Below are positions 50,031-60,227 of a stretch of DNA of 64,000 nt, piece after piece. The position numbers and the translations under genes are program-made. A model generated the notes under the pieces. The model searched no databases. It had not been told where the DNA came from and saw nothing but the letters and a program-made list of their open reading frames with translations. Positions within the stretch are counted from its first letter, which is position 1; each line of letters opens with the position of its first letter. The DNA is from Allobogoriella deserti. Its GTDB lineage: Bacteria; Actinomycetota; Actinomycetes; Actinomycetales; Actinomycetaceae. The DNA is taken from the NCBI RefSeq assembly GCF_042680605.1, contig NZ_JBHUEE010000004.1, forward strand, positions 186,001 to 250,000, read 5' to 3'.

Positions 50031-50720
50031 TCATCGTGGGCACTCGGCCAAGGGTGCGGCGGCCGCCCGGTCGCGGCGATCGGCCGACGACGTGGTCACC
50101 ATACGCGTCCGGGCACGTCGCCGGCGCGCCACCCAGACCGTGGCGGCGACCAGCACGACGGCGCCGAACAGGTACCAGCTCGCCGCTCCCAACGTGGCCG
50201 CGACCTCGGGCAGTGCTGTGCGGGCGAGCGCGCCGCCACCGACCCACATCGCGGCCCACACCATGGCACCGAGCGCCGACCCGACGACGAACCGCAGGTA
50301 GGTCAGGCCGCCCGCGCCCGCGGCGGCGGGAACGATGGTGCGCACGGCCGGCAGCAGCCGCGAGATCAGCACCGCGACGGAACCGTGCCGTTGGACGAGT
50401 GCGGTCCCACGATCCCAGTGGTGGGTGCCGATCCGGCGGATCAGGCGGGACCGGCCGAGCGCGGGGCCGACCCGCCGGCCGACGAGGTAGCCGACGTGAT
50501 CCCCCGCCGACGCTCCCAGGGCGACGACCCCCATGGCCAGCACCACCTCGGATCCGGTGGTGGTCCCGGCTCCCAACGCGAGGACGGCCCACTCCCCCGG
50601 GAACACGAACCCGAGTCCGAGCGCCGCCTCGGCGAACGCCACCAGAGCTCCGACGGCCAGGAGGGCCGGCCCGAAGTGGGCGGAGAGCTCGGTAAGGGCG
50701 TCGACCAGGAACGATTCCAT
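50031..50720 (-). CDS. DedA-family membrane protein
   Basis: This is a 229-residue inner-membrane protein of the DedA/SNARE-associated family. It shows the conserved amphipathic-reentrant pattern: LGLGFVFPGEWAVLALGAG with the key Glu, GDHVGYLVGRRVG with the Gly-Asp, and the RLLPAVRTIVPAAAGAGGL motif with the two Arg. Hydrophobic segments lie at about 18-45, 52-75, 140-165 and 180-200. DedA proteins are implicated in lipid-carrier (undecaprenyl phosphate) or phospholipid flipping across the membrane. The C-terminal 30 residues are Arg/Ala-rich. The ATG at 50720 is used; the in-frame start 108 bases upstream adds unrelated sequence. Confidence 0.93.
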   Translation of the reverse strand: MESFLVDALTELSAHFGPALLAVGALVAFAEAALGLGFVFPGEWAVLALGAGTTTGSEVVLAMGVVALGASAGDHVGYLVGRRVGPALGRSRLIRRIGTHHWDRGTALVQRHGSVAVLISRLLPAVRTIVPAAAGAGGLTYLRFVVGSALGAMVWAAMWVGGGALARTALPEVAATLGAASWYLFGAVVLVAATVWVARRRRARTRMVTTSSADRRDRAAAAPLAECPR

Positions 50721-50820
50721 GCCTCCAGCGAACCGGCTCGGCCACTGCCGGCGATATCCGGTGACCCCCCGGTTGTCCCCGGGTCTGTCCCCCTCCCGTC
50801 TCAGGGTCGGACGGGGCAGG

Positions 50821-51861
50821 TCAGGCACGGACAGCCATGGCGCGGACGCGCCGGAGCCACTCCTCGTCGTCCTCGGACTGGGTCGGGTACTCGGCGTGCC
50901 CGGCGTCGAGGACCTGCAGTTCGGCGACGTCGGCGCACGCGTTGTAGACCGCGAACTGTCCGGGCGGCGGAACCGCGGGGTCCCACAACGCGCAGCCGAG
51001 GAGAGCCGGCACGCGAAGGAACGTCGCAGCTGTCGCCGCGTCGAAGAAGCGCAGGACGTCGCGGGCCTCGGGGTGTGCGGCGACGTGGTGGCGGACGAGT
51101 TCGCCGCTGCCCGTGCACGGAGACGCCAGGCGCACGTCGTACTGGCCGAAGGAGGGCACGCGAAGCGCTGCGGCGACGAACCGGTCGTCCCAGGGCAGAG
51201 CGAGCGCCCCCTGTCCGCCGCCGAAGCTGGTGCCGCAGAACACGAGCGGCAGCTGCCCGCACACCTCGGTCAGCACCGTGGCAGCGCACCACACATCCGC
51301 CGCACATCCGCCGAGCACGTAGGTCTCGACCGATTCGATGCCGTGCAGGACGTGCCCCTGTTCCGGCGACGGGATCTCGGCGAGCAGGCTGGGTTCGGGC
51401 AGCCCGCGCGCCACGGGAAAGATGGCGGCGGCGTCGGCCGGGACAGCCGCGAGGTCCGGCGCCGCTCGACCGCCGTAACCGTGACTGACGACGACGCCGG
51501 ACCTCGGCGTGCCGTCGGCGGGCAGCGCCAGCCATCCGCCGAGCCGGTATCCGTCGAGGCTGGTGAACCTCAGCGGGCGGACCAGATGATCCCCGTGCCG
51601 GACCGGTGCGCCGAGCTCAGGGGCGACGTGGACACCTCGCGCCCGCGTGTAGCGGCCTCGCCAGAAGTCCGCGAACCCTTCCGGTGGTGGCGGGACCGGC
51701 ACCTGGAGGAGCGCCTCGAGGTCGTAGCCGTACGTGGCGTCGAACGGCGCGTCGGGGAACCAGTCCGCGAAAGGTGGCGACGGCCGACGGGCTGCGACCT
51801 CGTGGTTGCCGGAAGCGGGCACGGGCATCCTCACAGGTGGAGACAGGGCGAGAACGAGCAT
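50821..51861 (-). CDS. AXE1/CE7-type acetyl esterase
   Basis: This is a 346-residue alpha/beta hydrolase of the acetyl-xylan-esterase/cephalosporin-C-deacetylase family. The oxyanion region is SHGYGGRA, the nucleophile Ser is in FCGTSFGGGQGAL (near 195), the Asp is in CALWDPAVPPP and the His in LDAGHAEYPTQ. CE7 enzymes deacetylate xylo-oligosaccharides and other small acetylated compounds inside the cell. No signal peptide is seen; an alternative ATG at 51828 would trim the first 11 residues. It starts 36 bases downstream of tctA on the same strand and may belong to the tct operon, suggesting that the Tct cargo and an acetylated compound are related, or that it is simply a neighbour. Confidence 0.92.
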   Translation of the reverse strand: MLVLALSPPVRMPVPASGNHEVAARRPSPPFADWFPDAPFDATYGYDLEALLQVPVPPPPEGFADFWRGRYTRARGVHVAPELGAPVRHGDHLVRPLRFTSLDGYRLGGWLALPADGTPRSGVVVSHGYGGRAAPDLAAVPADAAAIFPVARGLPEPSLLAEIPSPEQGHVLHGIESVETYVLGGCAADVWCAATVLTEVCGQLPLVFCGTSFGGGQGALALPWDDRFVAAALRVPSFGQYDVRLASPCTGSGELVRHHVAAHPEARDVLRFFDAATAATFLRVPALLGCALWDPAVPPPGQFAVYNACADVAELQVLDAGHAEYPTQSEDDEEWLRRVRAMAVRA

Positions 51862-51897
51862 GCCGCAGATCCTCGGCGCGTGGGCGACGGTGGCCGC

Positions 51898-53403
51898 CTA
51901 CACGTCGCGGCGCATCCTCCGTCGTACTCGCGAGACGATGGACCACCCGAGTACGACGGCAAGGACCACGTACAACGCGAGGGCGATCGGTCCGGCTAAG
52001 AGCACACGGACGTCGCCGTTGGAGCTCAGGAGCGCCTCCCGCAAGCTGGACTCGGCCAGGGGTCCGAGCACCATACCGATGAGCAGCGGTGCGAGGGGGA
52101 CGCCGTGGCGCCGCATGAGGAACCCGAGCAATCCGATCCCGAGCAGCAGGAACAGGTCGAACACCGCCGATGATGTCGCGTAGACACCGAGGGCGCAGAA
52201 CACGGCGATACCGGCGTACAGATACGGACGTGGGATGAGCAGCAGCTTCGCCCAGAGCGGGGCAAAGGGCAGATTGAGGACGAGGAGCACGAGCATGGCG
52301 ATGAAGAAGCTCGCCAGCAGCGCCCACACGAGGTCCGGCGCCCGGTCGAACAGAAGGGGGCCGGGCTGCAGACCGTACTGCCGGAAGGCTGCCAGCATGA
52401 TGGCCGCCGTCGCCGAGACCGGCAGTCCCAGGGCCAGGAGGGCCCCCATGGATGTCCCCGTGGTCGCATTCCCTGCGGCCTCCGGCGCCGCGAGGCCTCG
52501 GATCGCGCCGGTCCCGAACCGGGGCCGGGGACGCCGACGGTCGAGCCGTCGTTCGACGTCGTAGGCGATGAACGTCGGTACGTCCGCACCACCGACGGGC
52601 ACGACGCCGAACGGCAGGCCTATCGCTGTACCCCGGGCCCACGCGGGGGCGGCCTCACGGACCTCGGCGCGGCTGAGGAACGGGCGTCCGCTGGAGGCGG
52701 TGCCACTGGGCAGTTCTTGGCGTCGGATCCGCGAGGCGATGTGGAACACCTCGCCCAGAGCAAGGATCGCAACCGTCACGGTGACGATGGAGACGCCGTC
52801 GAAAAGCTGAGGAAGTCCGAGGCTGAACCGTTCGGTACCGGTCACCGAGTCGATGCCGACGGTCGAGATGCCGAGCCCGAGGACCAGTGCGGCAAGTCCC
52901 TTCAGGACCGAGTCGGCCACCACGGAGGAGGTGGCGACGAAGGCGAACAGGGCGAGCGCGAAGAACTCGGCCGGGCCGAAGTTCGCCGAGAAATCTGCCA
53001 GGGCCGGAGCGAGGAAGACGACGACCACCGACGAGACCGTGCCGCCGATGAACGCGCCGATCGCAGCGGTGGCGAGCGCCTGCGGTGCCAGGCCCGCCTT
53101 GGCCATGCGGTGCCCCTCGAAGGTGGAGGCGATCGCGGAGACCTGCCCTGGCGTGTTGAGGAGGATCCCGGTGGTCGAGTCGCCGAACAGACCACCGAAG
53201 TACACGCCCGCGAAGACGATGAACGCCGCCGTGGGTTCGAGCGCGAAGGTCATCGGCAGCAGCAGGGCGACCGCCATGGCTGAGCCGAGGCCGGGCAGCA
53301 CTCCGACCGCGGTGCCGAGGAGGCAGCCGACCAGCACCCAGAGCAGGTTCACCGGCGTGATGGCGTGCCCGAACCCTTCGGCCAGGTTGGCCAGTGCGTC
53401 CAT
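51898..53403 (-). CDS. tctA: Tripartite tricarboxylate transporter large permease TctA
   Basis: This is a 501-residue membrane protein with about twelve hydrophobic segments. The signature regions of TctA are present: LLWVLVGCLLGTAVGVLPGL at 20-39, IVFAGVYFGGLFGDSTTGIL near 64-83, and the internal repeat around PEAAGNATTGTSMGALLALG-like sequence in the second half. It forms the translocation channel driven by the sodium or proton gradient. The ATG shares one base with the tctB stop codon (TGATG). The typical cargo is citrate or another carboxylate; the specificity is decided by TctC and is unknown here. Confidence 0.95.
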   Translation of the reverse strand: MDALANLAEGFGHAITPVNLLWVLVGCLLGTAVGVLPGLGSAMAVALLLPMTFALEPTAAFIVFAGVYFGGLFGDSTTGILLNTPGQVSAIASTFEGHRMAKAGLAPQALATAAIGAFIGGTVSSVVVVFLAPALADFSANFGPAEFFALALFAFVATSSVVADSVLKGLAALVLGLGISTVGIDSVTGTERFSLGLPQLFDGVSIVTVTVAILALGEVFHIASRIRRQELPSGTASSGRPFLSRAEVREAAPAWARGTAIGLPFGVVPVGGADVPTFIAYDVERRLDRRRPRPRFGTGAIRGLAAPEAAGNATTGTSMGALLALGLPVSATAAIMLAAFRQYGLQPGPLLFDRAPDLVWALLASFFIAMLVLLVLNLPFAPLWAKLLLIPRPYLYAGIAVFCALGVYATSSAVFDLFLLLGIGLLGFLMRRHGVPLAPLLIGMVLGPLAESSLREALLSSNGDVRVLLAGPIALALYVVLAVVLGWSIVSRVRRRMRRDV

Positions 53404-53933
53404 CACAGGCCTCCGAGGACGCCCGAGGGCAGGTTCAGTCCGAGGAGAACGGCGAAGGCCAGGTAGACGATCGAGGAGACGAGGAGCGCCAAGGTGATGT
53501 CGAACAGGGGGCGCTTGCTGCCGATACCGCGTGCCACGCACCAGAACAACACCGCGGCCGCCAGGATCCAGCCGAGGACGTTGAGGAGGGCGGCGAAGAC
53601 GGCGAATCCGCCGACACACCAGGCGAGAGCCGCCCAGTCGCTGTAGGTGGTGTGTGCGTCCCGTTCGACCGGTTCCGGTCGGCGCACGTACGCCAGGATC
53701 AACAACGCGGCGAGCACGTACCCGAGGACCAGCAGGATCGTGGGGTAGAACGCCGGCCCGACGATGTCGGCGTTGTCCGTCGGCGCCATCGTCAGCACGC
53801 CGTAGAGGAGGTACGTCGAGAAGGCCACCATCACCAGCGCGAGAACCAGACCGGAGCGCCCCCGCCACCAATTCCGGGGCGGTCCCGCGGTCGGCGGGGC
53901 CTCGGTCGAGGACGGCGGGTGGACGGCGCTCAC
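53403..53933 (-). CDS. tctB: Tripartite tricarboxylate transporter small permease TctB
   Basis: This is a 176-residue membrane protein with four hydrophobic segments (about 30-50, 62-85, 108-130, 140-170) after a Pro/Ser-rich cytoplasmic N-terminus. It is poorly conserved, as TctB proteins are, and the assignment rests on topology, the GPAFYPTILLVLGYVLAALL stretch and its position between tctC and tctA. The start GTG at 53933 overlaps the tctC stop (GTGA). It serves as the helper subunit of the symporter; its exact role is not well understood in any family member. Confidence 0.92.
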   Translation of the reverse strand: MSAVHPPSSTEAPPTAGPPRNWWRGRSGLVLALVMVAFSTYLLYGVLTMAPTDNADIVGPAFYPTILLVLGYVLAALLILAYVRRPEPVERDAHTTYSDWAALAWCVGGFAVFAALLNVLGWILAAAVLFWCVARGIGSKRPLFDITLALLVSSIVYLAFAVLLGLNLPSGVLGGL

Positions 53934-54919
53934 AGACCCAGCTCCTCGAGCAGTTCCCGGGTGCGGCGGGTGTCCTCCTCGAGGAAGGTGACGAACTCGT
54001 CGCCTTCGAGATACGCCGGCTCCCACTGGTTGCGTTCCATCGCGTCCTCCCACTCGGAGCTCGCGACCACATCGCGCACGAGTTGCCGGAGCTCACCCTG
54101 CTCCTCGTCGCTCAGCCCGGGCGGGGCGAGAAAGCCTCGCCAGTTCGCCAGCTCCGTGTCGTAGCCCTGCTCCTTGATCGTTGGCACGTCGATGCCCTGG
54201 ACCGGTTCGGGGGCGGAGATACCCAGCGCGCGGACCCGACCGGCCTCGATCTGGTCGCTGATCTCGTTGTAGCCCGTCGCGGCAGCCTGGGCGGCACCCG
54301 AGACCATGGTCTGCACGGCTTCGCCGCCCCCGGACTCCGGGATGAAGGTGATGTCGCCGGCGTCGATGCCCGCAGAGATGGCCAGGTCAGCGAGGACGAG
54401 GTGGTCGATCGAGCCGGCCGACCCACCGGTCACCGGGAAGCCGGCGGGATCCTCCTGCCAGGCCGTGACCAGGTCCTCCAGCGTCTGGTGCGGCGAGTCC
54501 GCCGGCACCGTGATGACGTCGAAGTCCTCCGCCATTGCTGCGATCGGCGTCACATCATCGAATCCCACGGGCGACTCGTTCAGTTCGATCCCTCCGGTCA
54601 TGGCGGCGCCGGTCGCGAGCAGGGTCGCCGGCTCGTCGCGCATGGCCGACACACGACCGAGCCCGATGGTTCCTCCCGCCCCGGGGATGTTGACGACCTG
54701 GGCGTTGTTGACCAACCCCGAGGTGCGGGCCGCCTGCTGGAACTCGCGCGTGAACGAGTCCCAGCCCCCGCCGGCGCCGGCCGGTGCGATCAGGGTCAGG
54801 TTGGCGCGCGCTTCAGTGCCGGCTGTGGCCGACCGGAACGAGAACGCCACGGCAAGGCCAACGACCAATACCACCACGAGACCGTAGACGCTGGTCGCTA
54901 CGGTCTTGTGCCTGGTCAC
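53930..54919 (-). CDS. tctC: Tripartite tricarboxylate transporter substrate-binding protein TctC
   Basis: This is a 329-residue extracytoplasmic receptor. The N-terminal hydrophobic stretch VATSVYGLVVVLVVGLAVAF acts as signal/anchor. The mature fold shows the Bug/TctC pattern: LIAPAGAGGGWDSFTREFQQ, NIPGAGGTIGLGRV, and GGGEAVQTMVSGAAQAAATG. In this family two loops bind a ligand carboxylate by main-chain atoms, so the cargo should carry a carboxyl group. The protein is very acidic at the C-terminus. It is the first gene of the tct operon and is divergent from the Usp gene across 145 bases. Confidence 0.94.
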   Translation of the reverse strand: MTRHKTVATSVYGLVVVLVVGLAVAFSFRSATAGTEARANLTLIAPAGAGGGWDSFTREFQQAARTSGLVNNAQVVNIPGAGGTIGLGRVSAMRDEPATLLATGAAMTGGIELNESPVGFDDVTPIAAMAEDFDVITVPADSPHQTLEDLVTAWQEDPAGFPVTGGSAGSIDHLVLADLAISAGIDAGDITFIPESGGGEAVQTMVSGAAQAAATGYNEISDQIEAGRVRALGISAPEPVQGIDVPTIKEQGYDTELANWRGFLAPPGLSDEEQGELRQLVRDVVASSEWEDAMERNQWEPAYLEGDEFVTFLEEDTRRTRELLEELGL

Positions 54920-55050
54920 GTGGCAACTCCCTCGTCACCCGCAGACGGGTCCGTCTCGGTCGCGGTCACTGTAGTTTGGACGCAGACCGGCCACAACGAT
55001 CTCCGCGCGCGGCGGGGAACACGCGATCGGCCGAGCGGCGCGGCAGCACA

Positions 55051-55060
55051 AGGAGGTGAG
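55051..55060 (+). promoter_or_regulatory. Near-perfect Shine-Dalgarno site of the Usp gene
   Basis: AGGAGGTGAG at 55051-55060, with A at 55050, gives AAGGAGGTGA, the full complement of the 16S rRNA tail. It ends a few bases before GTG 55065 and decides that start over the GTG at 55056 lying inside the site. Confidence 0.75.
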
Positions 55061-55064
55061 CGAC

Positions 55065-55415
55065 GTGACAGTCCTCGTGGGCTTTGCCGACTCGGCGGAG
55101 GGACGAGTTGCCTTCGACGCCGGAGTCGAGGAGGCTCGACTGCGCTCGACCGGAGTGATTGTCCTGGTCATGTCCGGTGAGCCACCTCCTGTCGTGCACG
55201 ACGTCCCGGTGGAGTTCCGCCACCCCGACCGGCATGACGCCGACGTCGCCGGTGCGCTGCTCGACCTTGCCGAGGAGACGTCCGCCGAGCTGATCGTCAT
55301 CGGACTGCGCCGACGCTCCCCTGTGGGAAAGCTGCTTCTGGGCAGCCAGGCACAGCAGATCTTGCTCCAAGCGCGGGTTCCGGTCCTGGCGGTCAAGACA
55401 CCGGCGGCCGGCTGA
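55065..55415 (+). CDS. Universal stress protein (UspA family), ATP-binding type
   Basis: This is a 116-residue single-domain Usp. The nucleotide-binding motif at the C-terminal half is GLRRRSPVGKLLLGSQAQQI, close to the canonical G-2x-G-9x-G-S/T pattern, so ATP binding is likely. The start follows an ideal ribosome site (see separate entry). It is divergent from tctC, with both starts within 145 bases. Usp proteins encoded with secondary transporters of the TRAP type (for example the ectoine system) modulate the transporter; a similar role for this Tct system is a reasonable guess. It stands alone on its strand. Confidence 0.92.
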   Translation: MTVLVGFADSAEGRVAFDAGVEEARLRSTGVIVLVMSGEPPPVVHDVPVEFRHPDRHDADVAGALLDLAEETSAELIVIGLRRRSPVGKLLLGSQAQQILLQARVPVLAVKTPAAG

Positions 55416-55539
55416 CCGCTCCGCGCCGACAGTGGTGCTCGAGGCCAAGAAGCCACGTTCCGGCACCACTCATGCGCACGGCGGTGCTCGTGCGCTCGGC
55501 GATCGCGCGGCGACGCCGAGCTGCGATCACCGACAGTAA

Positions 55540-55570
55540 CGAGGGCCCCGGCGCGATGCCGGGGCCCTCG
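55540..55570 (-). terminator. Strong terminator hairpin after the catalase gene
   Basis: CGAGGGCCCCGGC (55540-55552) and GCCGGGGCCCTCG (55558-55570) form a perfect 13-bp stem with a 5-base loop. On the minus strand it begins 16 bases after the catalase stop codon and is followed by TTACTG. It may also stop transcripts from the Usp gene. Confidence 0.8.
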
Positions 55571-55586
55571 TCAGGTCAGGTTGTGC

Positions 55587-57116
55587 TCAGGAGTGCGCCG
55601 TGGCGGCGGCGACACCTGCCTCCTTGCCGGGATCCGGCTGACCGACGGCCTCGTGGTACGCGGCTTCGATACGCGCGCCGATCTCGGCGTCGACGTTCTT
55701 CCAGTACTGGAAGGCACGCTGGAGGACCTCGCCGTGGACGCCGTCCTGCAGGTGGCCGGCGACGTTCTTGACGAACTCCTCACGCTCGGCGTCGTCGAAG
55801 ACCTCCCGGACGAGGACGCCGGCCTGGTAGAAGTCGGTGTCCTCCTCGGACCGGACGGTCTGGGCGGACCGGACGAGCTCGCCGTCGACCTCCCAGCCGT
55901 CCTCCGCCGGGCCGGTGAGCTCGGAGTACGGACGGCCCTGCGTGTTCGGCGCGTAGACCGGCGCGTCACCGCTGTGCTCGTAAGCCATTGCGCCGTCGAA
56001 CGCGTAGGTGTTCACGTTGGCGGCCCGCGGGCGGTTCACCGGCAGCTGGAGGTAGTTCGGGCCGATCCGGTGCCGGTGCGTGTCCGGGTAGGAGAAGGTG
56101 CGCCCGAGCAGCATCTTGTCCGGGCTGAACCCGATGCCGGGCACGATCGAGGCGGGCGAGAACGCCGCCTGCTCGATCTCGGCGAAGAAGTTCTCCGGGT
56201 TCTTGTTCAGCGTCATCCGGCCGACCTCGATCAGGGGGTAGTCCTTGTGCGAGATCGTCTTGGTGACGTCGAACGGGTTGACCTTGTAGGTCTTGCCCTC
56301 CTCGTAGGGGATGACCTGGACCTTGAGGGTCCAGCTCGGGTACTCCCCGCGCTCGATGGCGTCGTAGAGGTCGCGGCGGTGGTAGTCGGCGTCGGCGCCG
56401 GCGATCCGGCCGGCCTCCTCGCCGCTGAGGCCCTCGACGCCCTGGTCCGAGTGGAAGTGGTACTTGACCCAGAACTTCTCACCGGAGGCGTTGACCCACA
56501 TGTAGGTGTGCGAGCCGTAGCCGTTCTGGTGCCGGTAGGTCTTCGGGATACCGCGGCTGCCCATGAGGTAGGTGACCTGGTGGGCGGACTCCGGGTTCAG
56601 CGTCCAGAAGTCCCACTGCATGTGGTTGTCCCGCAGACCGGAGCCGCCACGGCGCTTCTGGGACCGGATGAAGTGCGGGAACTTGATGGCGTCGCGGATG
56701 AAGAAGATCGGGGTGTTGTTGCCGACGAGGTCGTAGTTGCCCTCGGTGGTGTAGAACTTCACCGCGAATCCGCGGGGGTCGCGCCAGGTGTCGGGCGAAC
56801 CCTGCTCACCGGCCACGGTGGAGAACCGGATGAGCATGTCGGTGCTCGCGCCCGGCTGGAACAGTGCCGCCTTGGTGTAGCGCGAGACGTCGTTCGTGAC
56901 CTCGAAGGTGCCGAAGGCGCCCGCACCCTTGGCGTGCACGACACGCTCCGGTACGCGCTCCCGGTCGAAGTGCGCCATCTGCTCGACGAAGTGAACGTCG
57001 TGCAGCATGATCGGGCCGTCGGGCCCGGCGGTGAGGCTGTTGCGGTCGCTCGGCGCGGGTGCCCCGCCGACCGTCGTCGAGCCGGTGGAGTGGGAGAGTC
57101 CGTTGGTCTCCGTCAT
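55587..57116 (-). CDS. katA: Monofunctional heme catalase (clade 3 type)
   Basis: This is a 509-residue catalase that converts hydrogen peroxide to water and oxygen. The active His is in RVVHAKGAGAFGTFE (near 60), the Asn in LVGNNTPIFFIRD, and the heme-iron Tyr in TFSYPDTHRHRIG (near 345). Length corresponds to small-subunit clade-3 catalases. There is no signal peptide. The start ATG overlaps the stop of the fur gene (ATGA), so the two are translationally coupled and the regulator is made before the enzyme. A strong hairpin ends the operon. Confidence 0.97.
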   Translation of the reverse strand: MTETNGLSHSTGSTTVGGAPAPSDRNSLTAGPDGPIMLHDVHFVEQMAHFDRERVPERVVHAKGAGAFGTFEVTNDVSRYTKAALFQPGASTDMLIRFSTVAGEQGSPDTWRDPRGFAVKFYTTEGNYDLVGNNTPIFFIRDAIKFPHFIRSQKRRGGSGLRDNHMQWDFWTLNPESAHQVTYLMGSRGIPKTYRHQNGYGSHTYMWVNASGEKFWVKYHFHSDQGVEGLSGEEAGRIAGADADYHRRDLYDAIERGEYPSWTLKVQVIPYEEGKTYKVNPFDVTKTISHKDYPLIEVGRMTLNKNPENFFAEIEQAAFSPASIVPGIGFSPDKMLLGRTFSYPDTHRHRIGPNYLQLPVNRPRAANVNTYAFDGAMAYEHSGDAPVYAPNTQGRPYSELTGPAEDGWEVDGELVRSAQTVRSEEDTDFYQAGVLVREVFDDAEREEFVKNVAGHLQDGVHGEVLQRAFQYWKNVDAEIGARIEAAYHEAVGQPDPGKEAGVAAATAHS

Positions 57117-57613
57117 GCGTTCTCCTTCGTCGGTGCGGTGAGTTCTCGAGTGGTATGCGGACCGTGAGCGGTGCCCACGGTCAGACAGGCCTGGCAGGTA
57201 CCCCAGTAGATGACCTCGGCGGTGTCGATGACGAAGCCGGGGTCCTCGGACGGCGTCAGGCACGGCGCGTGCCCGACGGCGCACGGCACGTCCACCACAG
57301 CGCCGCACGAGCGGCACACGGCGTGGTGGTGATTGTCGTCCTCCGTCGCGATCTCGTAGCGGCCGGGGGAACCCTCCGGCTCGATACGGCGCACCAGACG
57401 GGCGGCCGTCAGGGCGTGCAGCACGTCGTAGATCGCTTGGGTGGAGACACTGCCGAGCCGGGCGCGGACGCCGGTGCGGATGGCCTCGGCGTCGGCGTGC
57501 GGGTGCTCGGCGAGTTCGGCGAGCACCGCGAGCCGTGGACCGGTCACGCGCAGCTGCGCGCCGCGGAGCATGGCGACATGCTCATCGCGCCGGGTCGCCT
57601 CGGTTGCTGTCAC
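57113..57613 (-). CDS. furA: Fur-family peroxide/iron regulator (FurA-like)
   Basis: This is a 166-residue metalloregulator. The winged helix covers about residues 12-85 (VTGPRLAVLAELAEHPHADA, then VSTQAIYDVLHALTAARLV) and the dimer domain about 90-145 with the metal-binding HHHAVCRSCGAVVDVPC stretch and a second Cys pair CQAC. These two CxxC motifs form the structural zinc site. A fur-type gene directly upstream of and overlapping a catalase gene is the classical furA-kat arrangement in actinobacteria, in which the regulator represses both and peroxide releases it. The region upstream (57614-57660) is AT-rich around TTTTCTGGAATCGATCAAAT and is where the operator should be sought. Confidence 0.95.
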   Translation of the reverse strand: MTATEATRRDEHVAMLRGAQLRVTGPRLAVLAELAEHPHADAEAIRTGVRARLGSVSTQAIYDVLHALTAARLVRRIEPEGSPGRYEIATEDDNHHHAVCRSCGAVVDVPCAVGHAPCLTPSEDPGFVIDTAEVIYWGTCQACLTVGTAHGPHTTRELTAPTKENA

Positions 57614-57774
57614 GGTGTCAGCACATCACGTTTTCTGGAATCGATCAAATGACGGATCGGCTCATGAGACGGCTGGTCGGCGATTCGGCACCGTTCCGGT
57701 CCGTGGCGCGGTCGGCGTCGACCTCACGTCCCGGAACTAGTCTGGCGCCGACGCCCGAGTTCGAAGGAGCCCTC

Positions 57775-59295
<1,521 letters not shown>

Positions 59296-59305
59296 GCCGG
59301 CCCGG

Positions 59306-60199
59306 TCAATCGCGTTCGACGGCGTAGGTGCTCGCCATGGTGTGGCTCTCCCCCGGGGCGAGCACCACGCCGTCGTGCAGGACGTTGGCCGCCTCGACAC
59401 ACAGGAAGCCTGGCCAGTGCTCACCCACGTCATCCGGTGCCGACTCCCACGGGTTCCACACGACCGCGTCCGCCGAGCTCTCGCGAGCGACATGGATCCG
59501 CCGAGCCATCGCGCCGTCGCGGACCGTGACCGGCGAACGCGTCCCGTAGACGCGGTCGGTCTCGCGTTCGATCCGGACGTCGCCGTGCTGATCGCGGGCG
59601 GACCAGGGCCGGGTGGTCTTGTCCACGTAGGGGGCGCCGTCCAGTCCGGTCACCGTCACCTCGCGCACGTCCCCGACGGCGAGGTAGGCGTGCAGCGCCT
59701 GCTCGTAACTGATGACCCGGTCACTGCGGTTGGTGACCGCCACCTCGATCCGCAGCGTCTCGCCGACGGTGACGGTCACGCTCAGCACGAAGTCGTGCTG
59801 CCAACGGTCACGACCGGGCGCGGTGGCGACGTCGTCGCCGCCCAGGTCGAGCCGCACCACGACCGCGCCGGAGTCCTCGCGGGCCTCGACCAGGCGGAAC
59901 GGTGCGATTCGGGCGAACCCGTGCGACGGCGTCATCTCGGGTTCCTCCCGTCCCGCCCCGAACCACGGGAAGCAGATCGGGACGCCGCCGCGGATCGCCT
60001 GGCCCTCGCCGAACCGGGCCAGCGGGCTGGTCCAGAGCACCGGTTCGTGCCCGGACGGCACCCACGAGAGGACCTGCCCGCCCTGCAGTGAGATCACGGC
60101 CTCGCCGCGCGAGTGATGCACGCGCACCATCGGCAGGCCCCCGGCGCCGTCCTCCAGTGCGACGGCGTCGGGCAGCGGTGGCATGTCGTCCTCGCTCAC
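59306..60199 (-). CDS. D-hexose-6-phosphate mutarotase / aldose epimerase-like
   Basis: This is a 297-residue beta-sandwich protein of the galactose-mutarotase superfamily, subgroup YeaD. The conserved elements are ISLQGGQVLSWVP, AIRGGVPICFPWFG (near 84-97), SHGFARIAPF with the active-site His and Arg, and a C-terminal Glu region. It interconverts anomers of hexose 6-phosphates. It starts at 60199 with MSEDDMPPLPDAV. It is convergent with the GH51 gene and stands in tandem with a small hypothetical gene upstream. Confidence 0.93.
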   Translation of the reverse strand: MSEDDMPPLPDAVALEDGAGGLPMVRVHHSRGEAVISLQGGQVLSWVPSGHEPVLWTSPLARFGEGQAIRGGVPICFPWFGAGREEPEMTPSHGFARIAPFRLVEAREDSGAVVVRLDLGGDDVATAPGRDRWQHDFVLSVTVTVGETLRIEVAVTNRSDRVISYEQALHAYLAVGDVREVTVTGLDGAPYVDKTTRPWSARDQHGDVRIERETDRVYGTRSPVTVRDGAMARRIHVARESSADAVVWNPWESAPDDVGEHWPGFLCVEAANVLHDGVVLAPGESHTMASTYAVERD

Positions 60200-60227
60200 A
60201 TGCCCACGGTAGGCGACGGCGCGAGGC

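Noticed and set aside
53404..54096. Upstream extension of the tctA frame
   Set aside because: It runs through tctB and tctC in another frame, with a shadow-like composition; the TctA signature begins at the ATG at 53403.
55432..55469. GTGGTGC/GCACCAC inverted repeat after the Usp gene
   Set aside because: The 24-base loop makes it a weak structure; the 13-bp hairpin at 55540-55570 is a better terminator candidate.
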